Notes: generated by a model from the letters alone, not told the origin. DNA of 64,000 bases from Eudorina sp. 2006-703-Eu-15 (GCA_003117195.1 BDSI01000049.1:186001-250000); one strand, 5' to 3'; shown: positions 45,226 to 55,377, counted from the first letter of the stretch. Numbers and translations: made by a program.

Positions 45226-45505
45226 CGAGGCGCGCTTCTTGCTCCAATTGCTATGGATACATTAACCTATCATAAGCTTTCTTTTCTTATTTACATTTCT
45301 TCATATCATCATCTTTTGCGTCTTCCCGCCTTTGCATTCTCGCTGACCATGAAATGCGGAGCACTCTTCATAGAACTTCAGCGCTTTTCATAATTTCAAT
45401 GCTGCAATTGAAAGCATTGGAAACCGTGAGCTGTGCTGTGAGATTCTTTCTCTCACACTTGGGGGGTGTACGTCACTAGAAGCCTCACCCCAGCGAGCGG
45501 CAACC
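45226..45505 (-). repeat. Right TIR of Mutator-like element
   Basis: 280 bp, inverse complement of the left TIR. Followed directly by the second copy of the 9-bp target duplication GTTCAGCAA. Confidence 0.9.
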
Positions 45506-46382
45506 GTTCAGCAAGACGCCAGAAGAGCATGTACAACACCTCCGTACCGTGTTGCAACTGCTCCGAGAGCACCAATTCAAGGCAAAGCTGTCCAAATGCG
45601 AATTCAACAAGCCACAGTTGAAATTCCTCGGCCATATTGTGAGCCGCGAAGGTCTGAAAGTTGACAATACGAAAATTGCCACAGTGAAAAATTGGCCGGT
45701 TCCTAAGGATGTTCGCAAACTGCGTGAATTCCTTGGCCTAGCAAACTACTTCAGACGCTTCATTCAGGGGTACTCGAGCTTAGCAGCTCCATTGACAGCT
45801 TTAACCAGTGTGAAAGTGCCCTTCGCCTGGTCGCCCAAGTGCCAAGCGGCATTTGATGGCATAAAAGAAGCCTTGAGTAATGCACCTGTCCTGTCCCTAC
45901 CACAGCTCAACCTACCCTTTGAGGTCTGGTCCGACGCGTCCGTGAACGGCACGGGTGCCCGTGCCGTACTTATGCAAGACGGCCACCCAGTTGCTTATAC
46001 AAGCAAGAAGTTCACGAGTGCGGAATACAATTACACAACAACAGACCAGGAATGCCTTGGGGTTATACACGCTCTGCAAGAGTGGCGCTGTTACCTAGAA
46101 GGGAGTGAGTTCATGCTCTTGACGGACCACCACCCCCTAGTGTACCTCCATGAATAGCGCGGAGCTGGGTTGCTGTCGAGAAGACAAGCACACTGAATGG
46201 AATACTTGCAACGCTTCAGTGGCATGAAGTGGGAATACCGTCCAGGGAGGACCAATGTGGCGGATCCTCTAAGTAGGGTACATGATACTGTGCTAACGGT
46301 GCTTGCCAGCGAGCTGACGTTAGGCGAGCTTGGCAAACGCATACACCCCACCACTGTTACGGCCGAAAGGCCCTACATCTAA
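45506..46382 (+). pseudogene. Gypsy RT 3' part and RNase H
   Basis: Continues the reverse transcriptase broken at 19048: FSKTPEEH, then thumb/connection blocks LKFLGHIVSREGLKVD and LREFLGLANYFRRFI. RNase H follows, with catalytic Asp in VWSDASVNG, Glu in DQECLG and Asp in LTDHHPLV. In-frame stops interrupt it at 46155 (TAG) and 46194 (TGA), both readable as C-to-T or G-to-A changes of Gln and Trp codons. Homology ends near 46380 at the expected start of integrase. Confidence 0.9.
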
Positions 46383-47611
46383 GCTAACCCGGCTCAAGCT
46401 ACACACAGCCCACATTAGCCCCTGCTATGACACGATTCCAAAAAACGAAAAAACCTCCTCTTAGCGGTTGAAGGCGCCCCCCCCCCGTGGATTACAGTGA
46501 GTGCGCATGGAAGCAATGGAACTCGTTTCAAGTTGCGTGGCTGCCTCTGCTGAGTTGTACTGCGGAAGCCTGGCTGAGTGGTGTGTGGCACGTTGTGGCA
46601 AACCGCAGGTGCACAGAATGGGGGAGGCGATGTGTGATGGACAGCGTGCCCGCCCCCGGTGGATTACAGTGCGTGCGCATGGAAGCAATGGAACTCGTTT
46701 GCAAGTTGCGTGGCTGCCTCTGCTGAGTTGTACTGCGGAAGCCTGGCCGAGTGGTGTGTGCGTGTTCTTGTGGGCAAGTGTGGAGGCCATGACGTTGTGG
46801 CGAATGGCAGGTGCACGGAATGGGGGAGGCGATGTGTGATGGACAGCGGGCCCGCCCCCCCGTGGATTACAGTGAGTGCCCATGGAAGCAATGGAACTCG
46901 TTTCAAGTTGCGTGGCTGCCTCTGCTGAGTTGTACTGCGGAAGCCTGGCCGAGTGGTGTGTGGGAGTTCATGAATCGAGGTGTAATGGACAGCCGGCCGA
47001 GCCCCCGCGGATTACAGGCGGATTACAGCGGATTACAGTGGTTTGCAGGCAGATTACAGTGAGCGTGCATGGAAACAATGGAACTCATTGAGAAATGGTG
47101 TGGCATGATGCCACGTCTATGTCGAAGTTCACCAGCACCAAATGTTGCATGTCTATTTCGAGCAACCTCGCAAGCCGTAGGTCAAGACAGGAATATATAA
47201 GCAGCATAAATAAATGGATGAGCCATAGCTTTCACAAAGGCAATTCATTGATGCTTGCAGATCCTGTCCATTTTAATGGAAACACACAGGCTATTATATG
47301 GAACCTGTAAGGAGTGCAACAACTGCCATGAATGTTAGTCAAAATTTTCCTAGCAGTCATATCGATGCATACATCAGTATGACTAGCGTAAGTACTGTAT
47401 GAATGGCACAGTATGAACAGTGCATCAGCATGACTACCGAAAATGACTGTGCAAAGTATGACTGAATGTATGAGTGCACGGTATGAGCAAGCCAACTCCG
47501 ATATGACTGGCAACTGCCGTATGACCAGGAGTATGACCGGTCATACCCAGCAGGGCAGCTGTATGACTCGGTTTATGACTGGGAATGTGCTGTATGAATG
47601 GCTTTATGACT
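46383..47611. other. Insertion replacing integrase core
   Basis: Foreign sequence between RNase H and the distal integrase. 46486-46975 holds three imperfect tandem units of ~170-200 bp (GGATTACAGTGAGTG, then GAAGCAATGGAACTCGTTT, then TGTACTGCGGAAGCCTGGC). A GGATTACAG run follows at ~47015-47060. 47370-47605 is dense in TATGA motifs. The gypsy segment that should encode the zinc-binding HHCC region and the first two catalytic Asp residues is absent, so this is a replacement, not a simple insertion. I see no coding gene and no target duplication. Confidence 0.6.
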
Positions 47612-48598
47612 GAGCCTTTCCCCGAGTGGACTCAGCTGTACATGAGTACGGCATTCCACCCGCAAACCGATGGCCAGACGGAGCGGATGAACAGGCTCTT
47701 AGAAGAAATGCTACGACATTACACTTCCCCGTTGCAAGACGACTGGGACAAGCACCTGCCTCTTCTAGAGTTTGCAGTCAATAACTCGAAGCAGGCCTCG
47801 ACGGGAACAACTCCGTTCTTGCTGAACGGAATCCACCAGCCACGTACCCCGGCTGACGTACAATTACCCACGAAGGTGCCCAGAGCCGAATCTTTCGAGT
47901 CCACCCTACGCAAACGACTTGCGAAGGCAAAAGCGTGCCTGCAATCAGGGCAGGAACAACAGAAGCTGCACGCTGACCGCCACAGGAGGCTGGTTACGTT
48001 CACTTCGGGTCAGGATGTGTTGCTCAATACCAAAAACATTACGTTCAAAACCCCTGGGGTGCGCAAGCTCATGCCTCGATGGATCGGACCCTTCAAAATC
48101 GAGAAGCTGGTCGGTCCCACGGCAGCCAAACTCCAACTGCCGTCCGAGATGCGCATCCATCCAGTGTTCCACATATCGCTCTTGAAACATTTCCGTACGG
48201 ATGGCCGTACACCCCCATCGCCGGTTTTCAACCTGGACGGTGAGGACTACTGGGCGGTAGAAGCCATTGTGGATCACAAAGATGTTCCTGTTGGTCGCGG
48301 CAAGCACCGACGAGACTACTTTGTCAAATGGCAGGGATTTCCGGCAACCGACAACAGCTGGGAACCGGAAATGACTCTTCGTGAGTCCGCTCCCGTGGAA
48401 CTATTAATCGAGGCTTACGAGGCAAAATTGCCCAGTGCTCAACGGAGGGAACCCCGGCACGCACTGCTTTTACAGGAGTACAAAGACAAAAGGCAAGCGC
48501 AGCACGCGCCTGCCCCGAAGCCCAACCCACCCCAACCGAAACGAAAACGGGACAACCCGCAGCAATTGCGGAGATCAAAAAGAAAACAAACACATTAA
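47612..48598 (+). pseudogene. Integrase C-terminal part with chromodomain
   Basis: The frame resumes with FHPQTDGQTERMNRLL, which holds the third catalytic residue (Glu) of the DDE integrase core. A C-terminal integrase region follows (RWIGPFKIEKL, HPVFHISLLKHF), then a chromodomain at about 48241-48420 with YWAVEAIVDHK, DYFVKWQGF and SWEPE, the aromatic-cage pattern that binds methylated histone H3. Chromodomains direct chromovirus integration to heterochromatin, consistent with this repeat-rich site. It ends in a Lys/Arg-rich tail 35 bases before the LTR. Without its first two Asp residues the integrase is dead. Confidence 0.9.
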
Positions 48599-48620
48599 CA
48601 GCTCCCGGGACGTTCGCTTC

Positions 48621-48633
48621 AGGGAGGGGGGAG
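48621..48633 (+). promoter_or_regulatory. Polypurine tract of gypsy element
   Basis: AGGGAGGGGGGAG lies directly before the 3' LTR, the standard position for the plus-strand primer. Confidence 0.85.
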
Positions 48634-49017
48634 TGTAAGACCGTGCTTCGGACTTAGCGATTTCGCGGGTCTGACCCACGGGCCTTACCAATAACGTGAG
48701 TTAACCGATCCTAGAATTAAGTTGGATCGCAAATTATAAATTGTAACCAAAGCATTATGTGGTATGTCGTAATGGCTTTGGAGTTCTCTAGGAGAACACA
48801 GATATGCACGATCTGTCGTATCAAGGTACGACACGCGGATTGTGAGGTCCGCGGTGCACAAAAGCTCACAGGGCAGGGGCAGGTGCCGCCACTTACATAC
48901 TGTGCTTTGGGTCCGAGTCCCAACCTGACCCAATATCCTTTTGTGTTACTACTAAAGATCCACGCTTCCGCTAGCTAGGTATTCGTCTATCGTTAAGGTA
49001 GACGGACCGTCCTTACA
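48634..49017 (+). repeat. 3' LTR of gypsy element
   Basis: 384 bp with the same TGTAAG and CTTACA ends as the 5' LTR and one base difference (G at 48864). Followed by the GGGTG target duplication. Confidence 0.95.
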
Positions 49018-49096
49018 GGGTGCATGTAGACGACATGCACACGGTAGCAAGTGGACTGTACGAAGCGGGAATGTCCAGTCGGTCCGTGCTCCGTGG

Positions 49097-49630
49097 CCCG
49101 TGGCATGACCCTGACAACGCCAAAAATCACATCCTCATCATCCGCGCGTCACGCACGGCAGTCCTCCTACTTTGACCGGCACACTGCCCACCACGACGGC
49201 CGCCGCCCCAACTTCATCCCATGGCGTCCTATCCATGATAGGGTGGAATCCCATTTGGGCTCCCTACCTGTGGCCCGTGGCATGACCCTGACAACGCCAA
49301 AAATCACATCCTCATCATCCGCGTGTCACGCACGGCAGTCCTCCTACTTTGACCGGCACACTGCCCACCACGACGGCCGCCGCCCCAACTTCATCCCATG
49401 GCGTCCTATCCATGATAGGGTGGAATCCCATTTGGGCTCCCTACCTGTGGCCCGTGGCATGACCCTGACAACGCCAAAAATCACATCCTCATCATCCGCG
49501 CGTCACGCACGGCAGTCCTCCTACTTTGACCGGCGCACTGCCCACCACGACGGCCGCCGCCGCCCCAACTTCATCCCATGGCGTCGCGTCCTATCCATGA
49601 TAGGGTGGAATCCCATTTGGGCTCCCTACC
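49097..49630. repeat. 177-bp tandem repeat, three copies
   Basis: CCCGTGGCATGACCCTGACA begins units at 49097, 49274 and 49451. The copies are nearly identical; the last gains two short insertions (GCC and GTCGC-like). 177 is a multiple of three, so an open frame runs through all copies with a 59-residue repeat (start RGMTLTTPKITSSSS). Nothing else supports translation. Confidence 0.9.
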
Positions 49631-50620
49631 TGTATATATTAATTGAATGTCACAGCGGACCCTATATTGTCGGCTTTGTATGCCTGACCCGACCCACCGC
49701 TGCACCCGCCCTTGCCACGATGCCTTCACCCACCCAAACCTGAACCCGCCCATTCATGCTAAGGCGCAAAACAATCCGTGAAGGTCCGTGGAGTGATTCG
49801 TAGTCCTACCCCGGTCTGATTCCGGACCGGTAACCACTGAAGGCTTTGAGCAATCTACTCTCCATACTCATCTGTGAAAACTTCCTATATCCTCCTGGCC
49901 CACGGGCTGCTAGGGGGACCACAGTGGTTGGGTCTTGTCCCCCCTGGCTCATGCTTCATGCCAATCCGCCCACTGGTGACGTGGGTAGGTGATCCATGCC
50001 CCATCCATGCGACCGTACCCAGTCTGCACTGCGTGAAGAACGAAAGGTGTTCTCAGCAGGCCCATCGCATTGAGTGAAACAGGTTGAAACCTGAATGCAG
50101 GGGCAATCCCAGGCCCCACGCATCTGCACCTGATTCGTTGGACCTCTCGGGCCCAGCCCACCTTTGAATGATACCATCTGCAGTTCAGGCCTTCTCGGGC
50201 ATGTTCACCCCATCTGCCCCTCACCGAATCGTAAACCATTGCCTTATCGCATTGTCAAGCTCAAGCATTCAATGCTTCACCCGTGCGTGACCTCATCTAC
50301 AATGTGGACCCAGCCCATGGCCGACGCACCCGACCCATCCATCCGCCCTCCAAGGGCCCCACGCGCCCTCACACTGCACCTGGTCCCACCCGTGCATAAC
50401 CTCAGGACTGTGTTGCCCTACTTCGTTGCATGTCGACAATTTGCTTGTCTTCTTGATTACACGTTTGCCACCAGGTGCCATCCTATCGCAACTTTCATCT
50501 CGTCGAATTGTTAGCAATTATTTCCACACGCCGTAAAATTGAAATTGATATGACTTTCAAGCATCAAAGGTTGCGCGCTTCTGGTTCCCCAATTGCGAAC
50601 AGTCATGAATGCGCTTCGAC
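49631..50620. other. Noncoding sequence, no gene seen
   Basis: Single-copy sequence of mixed composition. The open frames are short and lack domains. No repeat or RNA gene was recognised. Confidence 0.4.
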
Positions 50621-50625
50621 CCAAA

Positions 50626-50912
50626 CTATGCAACGCAAACTACTAAACTAACACATTCAGATATAAAGCACATAGCAATTGGAGCAATAAACTCGCGTGA
50701 AAAAAGAAAGTGGCCCTCTGCGTACGGAATCCCCGACTCGGGAAATACAATATACAATATACAATATATTAAAGTCGCGCAAGGGGAAGCCAAGGAACGG
50801 AAGGACGTGGATGGCAGATGGCAAAATTGAATATTGGAATTGAATATGTATCCTTGATGACCTACGTGTTGTGTCAGTTTAGTAGTTTGCGTTGCATAGT
50901 GACAAAACTGGT
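50626..50912. mobile_element. Small TIR element (MITE)
   Basis: Inverted repeat pair CTATGCAACGCAAACTACTA at 50626 and its complement ending at 50899; on the right side the repeat extends outward to ACCAGTTTTGTCA. The left outer end is degenerate. No coding capacity. The same terminal sequence occurs once more at 57672. Confidence 0.65.
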
Positions 50913-50916
50913 CCAC

Positions 50917-50945
50917 CACGGCCGTGTACGGTCCATATAAGGGCT
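50917..50945 (-). other. 3' terminal motif and palindrome of HUH copy 1
   Basis: On the minus strand, downstream of the HUH gene, AGCCCTTATATGGACCGTA is followed by the 10-bp perfect palindrome CACGGCCGTG. The same 19-20 bp motif, with one change, follows the second HUH copy at 54390 and is there also followed by a perfect palindrome. Likely the shared 3' end of the element, comparable to the terminal hairpins of rolling-circle transposons. Confidence 0.5.
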
Positions 50946-51190
50946 GGCGCGTGAGCATTCATGGATGTCGCTGGGACGGATGCAAGGAAACGTTCGGTAG
51001 CCCTTCATATAGGAGGGCGCTGAAAAGTTGCGCGAACGCGGAGGGTGGTGTTTGGTGCTTGCTCATGTTACAATGCGCAGAGGGGAAGTGTACGCGAAGC
51101 GGCGGGATGGAAAGTACTGGATTGTTACAGGGCTTCATTTAGTTTATTTCCAAGGTCAAGAAGAACGCGCTGCGGGCATGACCGCGAGCG

Positions 51191-51640
51191 TCAGGCGTCG
51201 TCGGCGTTCATGTCGCCCCAGTCAAGGCCGGTGGCGCGGCCGTTAACGTCCTTGAACCACCTCACAAAGATTGCGAAGTCGGGGTAGGGCTTGCCCAACA
51301 AGTTGTTGCTTTCGCGCAGCATCTGGGCGTGCTCCTCCAGCAGGAAGTCGTCGTCCAGCCTGGCCGGGCATGCGCACAGGATTCTGAGGCCCTTGTACCA
51401 GTTCTCGTAGGGGTTGTGCTCGTCGGTGAACATAGCGTTTTCTGCGATGGGGTCCACCTTGTAGTCGCGGATTGGCGACTTGCTGTGACGTTGTAGAAGG
51501 AAAGTCCAGTCGCTGACCTCGTTGGGCGCGATGTCGTGGTCAGGTGCAAAGATTTTGATTTCGCAGACCCAGTTGTCGGGCGTTGCTGTTGAGGTGTCCT
51601 TCGTCGCGCGGTCATTGCGGTGGGTTGAAGATTGGCTCGA
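51191..51640 (-). CDS. Downstream exon or second ORF of HUH element
   Basis: Minus-strand frame overlapping the end of the Rep-like frame in a different register. Conserved blocks: NWVCEIKIFAPDHDIAPNEV, NPYENWYKGLRIL, EEHAQMLRESNNLLGKPYPD and TGLDWGDM. A diverged copy with the same order occurs on the plus strand at 53390-53780, so the region is part of the element and not a chance frame. It is either the last exon of the Rep gene, joined by an intron I cannot place, or a separate protein. No named domain recognised. Confidence 0.5.
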   Translation of the reverse strand, partial: SSQSSTHRNDRATKDTSTATPDNWVCEIKIFAPDHDIAPNEVSDWTFLLQRHSKSPIRDYKVDPIAENAMFTDEHNPYENWYKGLRILCACPARLDDDFLLEEHAQMLRESNNLLGKPYPDFAIFVRWFKDVNGRATGLDWGDMNADDA

Positions 51641-52911
51641 GGTTGGGGTCGATGACCGTGTTGGCTGGGGTGTCATTGTAGACGAAGATGCGGTTGATAT
51701 CCTGGCGATTGCAGCCGCGCGGATCACGAACAACGCGCCACATTGCGTCGAGCTTGGTCTTGGCCATTCCCAGGCCGGGCCCCGGTGTGGCCCAAATCGC
51801 AGCAGGGATGTAGCGCTCCGAGCGGATCATGTCGAGGAGCACGTCCTCCATTTCTGCATACTGCTCCGCGTTGTTGTCGTTGTTGTGGAAGAGGGTGTAC
51901 ACTTTGCACAGCTTGAAGATGTTGTTCTTGTTGATAATCTGCTTCTCGCGCGTGGGGTCCGCCGCGAAGAGGCGATAGCGCTCCACACCATGTGCGACCT
52001 CCTCATCGGTAACGTTGTGGTTGACGGTGCGGAACCATCTGCGAGGCAAGGGAATCGTGTCAGTCGAGCGCGTGGCATGTTGCAGCTGCACCTCGTCGTG
52101 GACCTTACTCGCGGCCGGCATCCTTTTCACAATAGCCACACATTCCTTCGAATGTATGCACGCCCTGATTACGGAGCTCGCGGCACATGATACGGGAGCC
52201 TTGCGGGCGGACCCCGTCATTGTCCCAGCCAAGGGCATTCCGGATAGTTGTGTTCACAGACTGTGAGGAGGACGCCAAAATACGGATGACGCTCTGAATA
52301 TGAAGCCTGCCTTGCTCCGGACCGCGCTCCAAGCTGGCTTTGCCCTTGAGCGTGTTGCCTTGCAGCCATTGGGTGTACAATTGGAAGTGGATTGGGAGGA
52401 CATCGGTGCTGTGAATTGTAATTGTCACACTGATGTCCATTTCCCTGAGGTTGGTCGCGCGCCGGCGGCGTTGCGGCCTCTGCTGCTGCTCCCCTTCTTC
52501 GCCTGGCGCTGGTGCTTCTTGCTGAGGCGGAGGGCCTGGCGCAGCGGCGGCATTCTGGGGCTGGGCGACCGCATTCATTCCATGAAGAGCAGGATGCTGC
52601 GCAGCTGGTTCTGGCACCGCATTGGGGGGAGCGGGAACATTTGGGTGCTGGCGCTGGAAAGCATCAAGTTCGGCGTCGGTCAAGTCGTCGGCAAGCGCTC
52701 GCAGGAAATTCACATAGCCCGCCGACCCCGGCGGCCAGTATGCGCGCTGATTCTCCTGATCCCACCTAGGCCCACGGTACACAACGTTCTGCGCAGCGGC
52801 AATGGCAAGCCATGAAATAATCATAATTGATGTAACAGTTGCGAGATTCATGGTTGGGTCTTCCCAGGGCCACCACCACTGAGGAACGGGCGCTTGATTG
52901 TCTATGTCCAT
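51612..52911 (-). CDS. HUH/Rep-like endonuclease, Replitron-type candidate
   Basis: The start is chosen at the AUG of MDIDNQ because the second copy conserves it. Exon 1 runs to 52109, a 70-bp GTAAGG...CGCAG intron follows (52108-52039), and exon 2 continues to 51612. The first ~45 residues contain a hydrophobic helix (VTSIMIISWLAIAAAQNVV), then a Pro/Ala/Gln-rich linker and a basic QRRRRA stretch. The Rep core shows strand ISVTITI, then ERGPEQGRLHIQSVIRI with the His-hydrophobic-Gln motif (His at 52302), then GMCGYCEKD, a YxxK catalytic tyrosine motif. The intron falls just after it and splicing yields GRE-WFRTVNHN. No helicase domain is seen, so it is not a Helitron. Single-tyrosine HUH transposons called Replitrons are known from green algae; membership is inference from motifs. 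Confidence 0.6.
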
Positions 52912-53142
52912 ATGGAAGAATGCTGTGACTTTGCTGCCATCGCAGTCTAGCAAAGCGCGGTCCGCAATGGAATGTTTTGCCCAATATGAATAGAGCTGTT
53001 TAAAACGTATTAGACGTTGGTTGCGCGCACGCGAATGGTGCGGGATCCAGGGAAATCGCTGCAAGCCGGTCATTTGCTTGCTCGCCGCTCCAGCGGCACC
53101 GCCCTAAAGCGCGATGGGTGCCTGTTGGCGCCGTTTTTGCTT

Positions 53143-53786
53143 ATGGACATAGACAATCAAGGAAACCTCGCTCAGGGCTGGTGGCCCTGGGAAGACCCTA
53201 CAATGAATCTTGCAACTGTGACCGCCCTTATGGTTGTTTCCTGGCTAGCCATTTCCGCTGCACACAACGTTCTGTACCGTGGACCGCGGTGGGATGAAAT
53301 CAATCAGCGCGCGTACTGGCCCCGCCAACACAATCCTTGACCCAGACCTCGAGCCTCTGTTCCAACCACCGCAATGAGCCCGCCACCAAAGACTCCATGA
53401 CTGAAACGCCCGACCAGAGGGTCTGTGAACTTTCTATCTATGCTCCTGACCATGATATCGCGCCCAACGAGGTTCCTCTTGGAACGCCAAAGCAAGCGGA
53501 CCATCCGCGACTACAAGACCGAGCCCATCCTCGAGAACGCCATGTTTACCGACCCCTACAATCCCTTCGAGAACTGGTATAAAGGCCTTCGCATTCTGAG
53601 CCTGCCCGCACATGCTGGGCCAGGAGTTCCTGCTGGAGGAGCACGCCGAGAAGCTCCGCGACAACAACAACTTGCTAGGCAAGCCCTATCCGACTTTCAC
53701 TATCTTTGTGAGATGGTTCAGAAACATCAACAGCCGCATTACCGGCCTGGACTGGGGAGACATGATCGCCCACGACTTCTGAACAC
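53143..53786 (+). pseudogene. Second HUH-element copy, internally deleted
   Basis: Starts MDIDNQ and continues with WWPWEDPTMNLATVTALM and VLYRGPRWDEINQRAYWP, clearly homologous to copy 1. At about 53322 it jumps to the region just before the end of the Rep frame (DPDLEPLFQPPQ), deleting the linker and the whole HUH core. The downstream frame follows with VCELSIYAPDHDIAPNEV and several frameshifts. It lies head-to-head with copy 1 with only 231 bp between start codons; homology extends ~55 bp upstream of the AUG. It cannot encode a nuclease. Confidence 0.75.
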
Positions 53787-54388
53787 CGGCTATCCCCCAG
53801 ACCCTGGCAAGCCCCAGGGCAGCGGACCGCCGCGGCGGGGCCTACAGGCCACCCTCGATGTGGGTTTGCGCGGGGGCGGCGGGCGATCGGTTGCTGGTGG
53901 TGCTCACCTTCCAACCCCACAACCCAGGTCCCCGCGCACAGTACGATCCGTCCCCCGTTGTCCCCCGCCGTCATCTACACATCCCCATCCGGTTTGGCGC
54001 CCCAACTAACCGGACCCATCACTGTCCCGCCAAGCCCCCTCCCACTCGTCCCCCTCCCTTGCGGCCTCCCCTTCCCTGTTGTCGTACGCCTCCCCCTCCT
54101 CCTCCATCTCCTCCTCCTCCTCCCCGTCCCCACTGCTGTACCCACCGTCTCCCTCCTCCTCCTCCTCCTCCTCCTCCCAATCCTCCCAATCCTCCCAATC
54201 CGATTCACCGTTCTCGCCCTCCCCCTTCCTCCCCTCTCCCTCTCTGCCCTCTCCCTCCTCCTCCTCTGCCTCCTTGCTCCCCTCTCCCAGCTCCCATTTG
54301 TCCTCCCTGCCCACGGATGGGGCCACCTTCGCCTATCCTTTGCATTGCCCCGCGTCTACTCCTTTCCACACCCTTCGTTAACTTCTCA
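53787..54388. repeat. Pyrimidine-rich low complexity
   Basis: 54090-54310 is dominated by CTC/TCC trinucleotides and a TCCTCCCAA triple repeat. Apparent Leu/Pro/Ser-rich frames are products of the repeat. The preceding 300 bp are unremarkable 3' flank of the deleted HUH copy. Confidence 0.8.
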
Positions 54389-54389
54389 G

Positions 54390-54420
54390 AGCCTTTATAT
54401 GGACCGTACCGGCATGCCGG
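54390..54420 (+). other. 3' terminal motif and palindrome of HUH copy 2
   Basis: AGCCTTTATATGGACCGTA followed by the 12-bp perfect palindrome CCGGCATGCCGG. Position and order match the motif behind copy 1, although the palindrome sequence differs. Confidence 0.5.
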
Positions 54421-54786
54421 CCACTGCTCCTCACTTGCGTTTGACGTATAGGGCCCTGCTTCATGGGACGCCCACCGACTTTGACACGTGTCCTTTTCTT
54501 ATTCCGAGCTGTTATATTGCGTTGTTTTTGTTGGAAGAGTTGGCTCAGTTGATGAGCATCACGAGTTTGAAGTATTTTTGCGACTAGGCGAAGTCTTTCT
54601 TCGTTTTGAAATTGGAGAAGCACTTCATTGTGGGCATTATCAGGCGAGTTATCATAAGTAAAAGCAACGGGAAGGAAGACGTGCAGCTCCTAATTGCAGT
54701 CCAAGTTGGACGTCAAAGAGGCCGTTGTTTCAAAAAGCTCAAATGGTTTGTTGAATTAAATCAAATAATGTGAATGCATGGTTCAT

Positions 54787-55377
54787 AGGAAGATCAGGAG
54801 CGAGGAAACCGTACGCACCCCCGCCCGGACTCCTCAGAGCGGTGGAATCCCACCCTCGGAGTCGGCAACCGTGCGGACTCAGCTTTGCGCTTCTACGCAC
54901 CGCAACAGCACCAGACGATGTATCATATTTATATATAAACGTTGTGCGCATTAGGCGCACAGAAACTGTGGTCGAGCCCGGCTCCACGACATGCTGGGCA
55001 ACACAACGCAGTTCCATGCGCTAGCCGCGCTAACCTGTGCTTCATAGTTTAGCATACAGCTTATTAAGAGCCATGCTTGGATCAAGCGTTTGTGGCCACG
55101 ACAACGCACTCTGGAGCGACAGCGACGATGCGGACGACCTTGTGCCTAAAGCCTAATGCGCACAACTTTTACATAATTATGATATATCGTCTGGTTCTGT
55201 TGCGGCGCGTAGAAGCGCAAAGCTGGGTCCGCGCGGTTGCCGACTCCAGGGTGGGATTCCACCGCTCTGAGGAGTCCGGGCGGGGGTGCAAACCGTACTT
55301 TTCCTTCCGTATGTGTTTGGAAGGCACAATCCTTCGTAGCCCACAATGCAACCAAACTTTCAATAAGATATACTAAT
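54787..55377. mobile_element. Inverted-repeat element, 165-bp arms
   Basis: The arms at about 54800-54960 and 55145-55310 are inverted and ~90% alike (CACCCCCGCCCGGACTCCTC block and TTGTGCGCATTAGGC block). CATGGTTCAT occurs directly outside both sides (54777-54786 and 55378-55387), a possible 10-bp target duplication. The extreme ends are not inverted, so boundaries are tentative. No coding content. Confidence 0.5.

Larger units (their letters stand above)
19049..45505. mobile_element. Mutator-like long-TIR element, host of nested insertions
   Basis: Inverted repeats of about 280 bp at both ends are >95% alike. The target GTTCAGCAA is duplicated exactly outside them (19040-19048 and 45506-45514). 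A 9-bp target duplication and very long TIRs are typical of Mutator-like elements. Ends start cGTT/gGTT followed seven bases on by CTCGCTGGGGTG. I find no MULE transposase inside, so it is non-autonomous as it stands or its gene was displaced by later insertions. It now contains a foldback-type element, a GIY-YIG gene, an unrecognised gene fragment and the entire LINE array. Superfamily assignment rests on TIR length and target-duplication size only. Confidence 0.75.
15039..49017 (+). mobile_element. Ty3/gypsy chromovirus, nested and disrupted
   Basis: The ends are TGTAAG...CTTACA, and GGGTG is duplicated directly outside both ends (15034-15038 and 49018-49022), a 5-bp target duplication. Order: LTR, primer-binding site, gag, UAG, Dam-like domain, protease, reverse transcriptase, RNase H, integrase remnant, chromodomain, polypurine tract, LTR. 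The RT-RNase H-integrase order and C-terminal chromodomain place it among Ty3/gypsy chromoviruses. After removing the 26.4-kb insertion at 19049-45505 and the segment replacing the integrase core, the element would be of ordinary size. The two LTRs differ at one base in 384, so insertion was recent. It cannot move by itself: pol is split, carries nonsense codons and lacks the integrase catalytic core. Confidence 0.95.

Noticed and set aside
52105..52911. Helitron assignment for the HUH gene
   Set aside because: No helicase domain and a single YxxK motif rather than the paired tyrosines of Helitron Rep; a Replitron-like or other Y1 HUH element fits better.
53958..54587. Membrane protein from the Leu-rich frame
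   Set aside because: The Leu/Pro runs come from a CTC/TCC microsatellite and occur in several frames.
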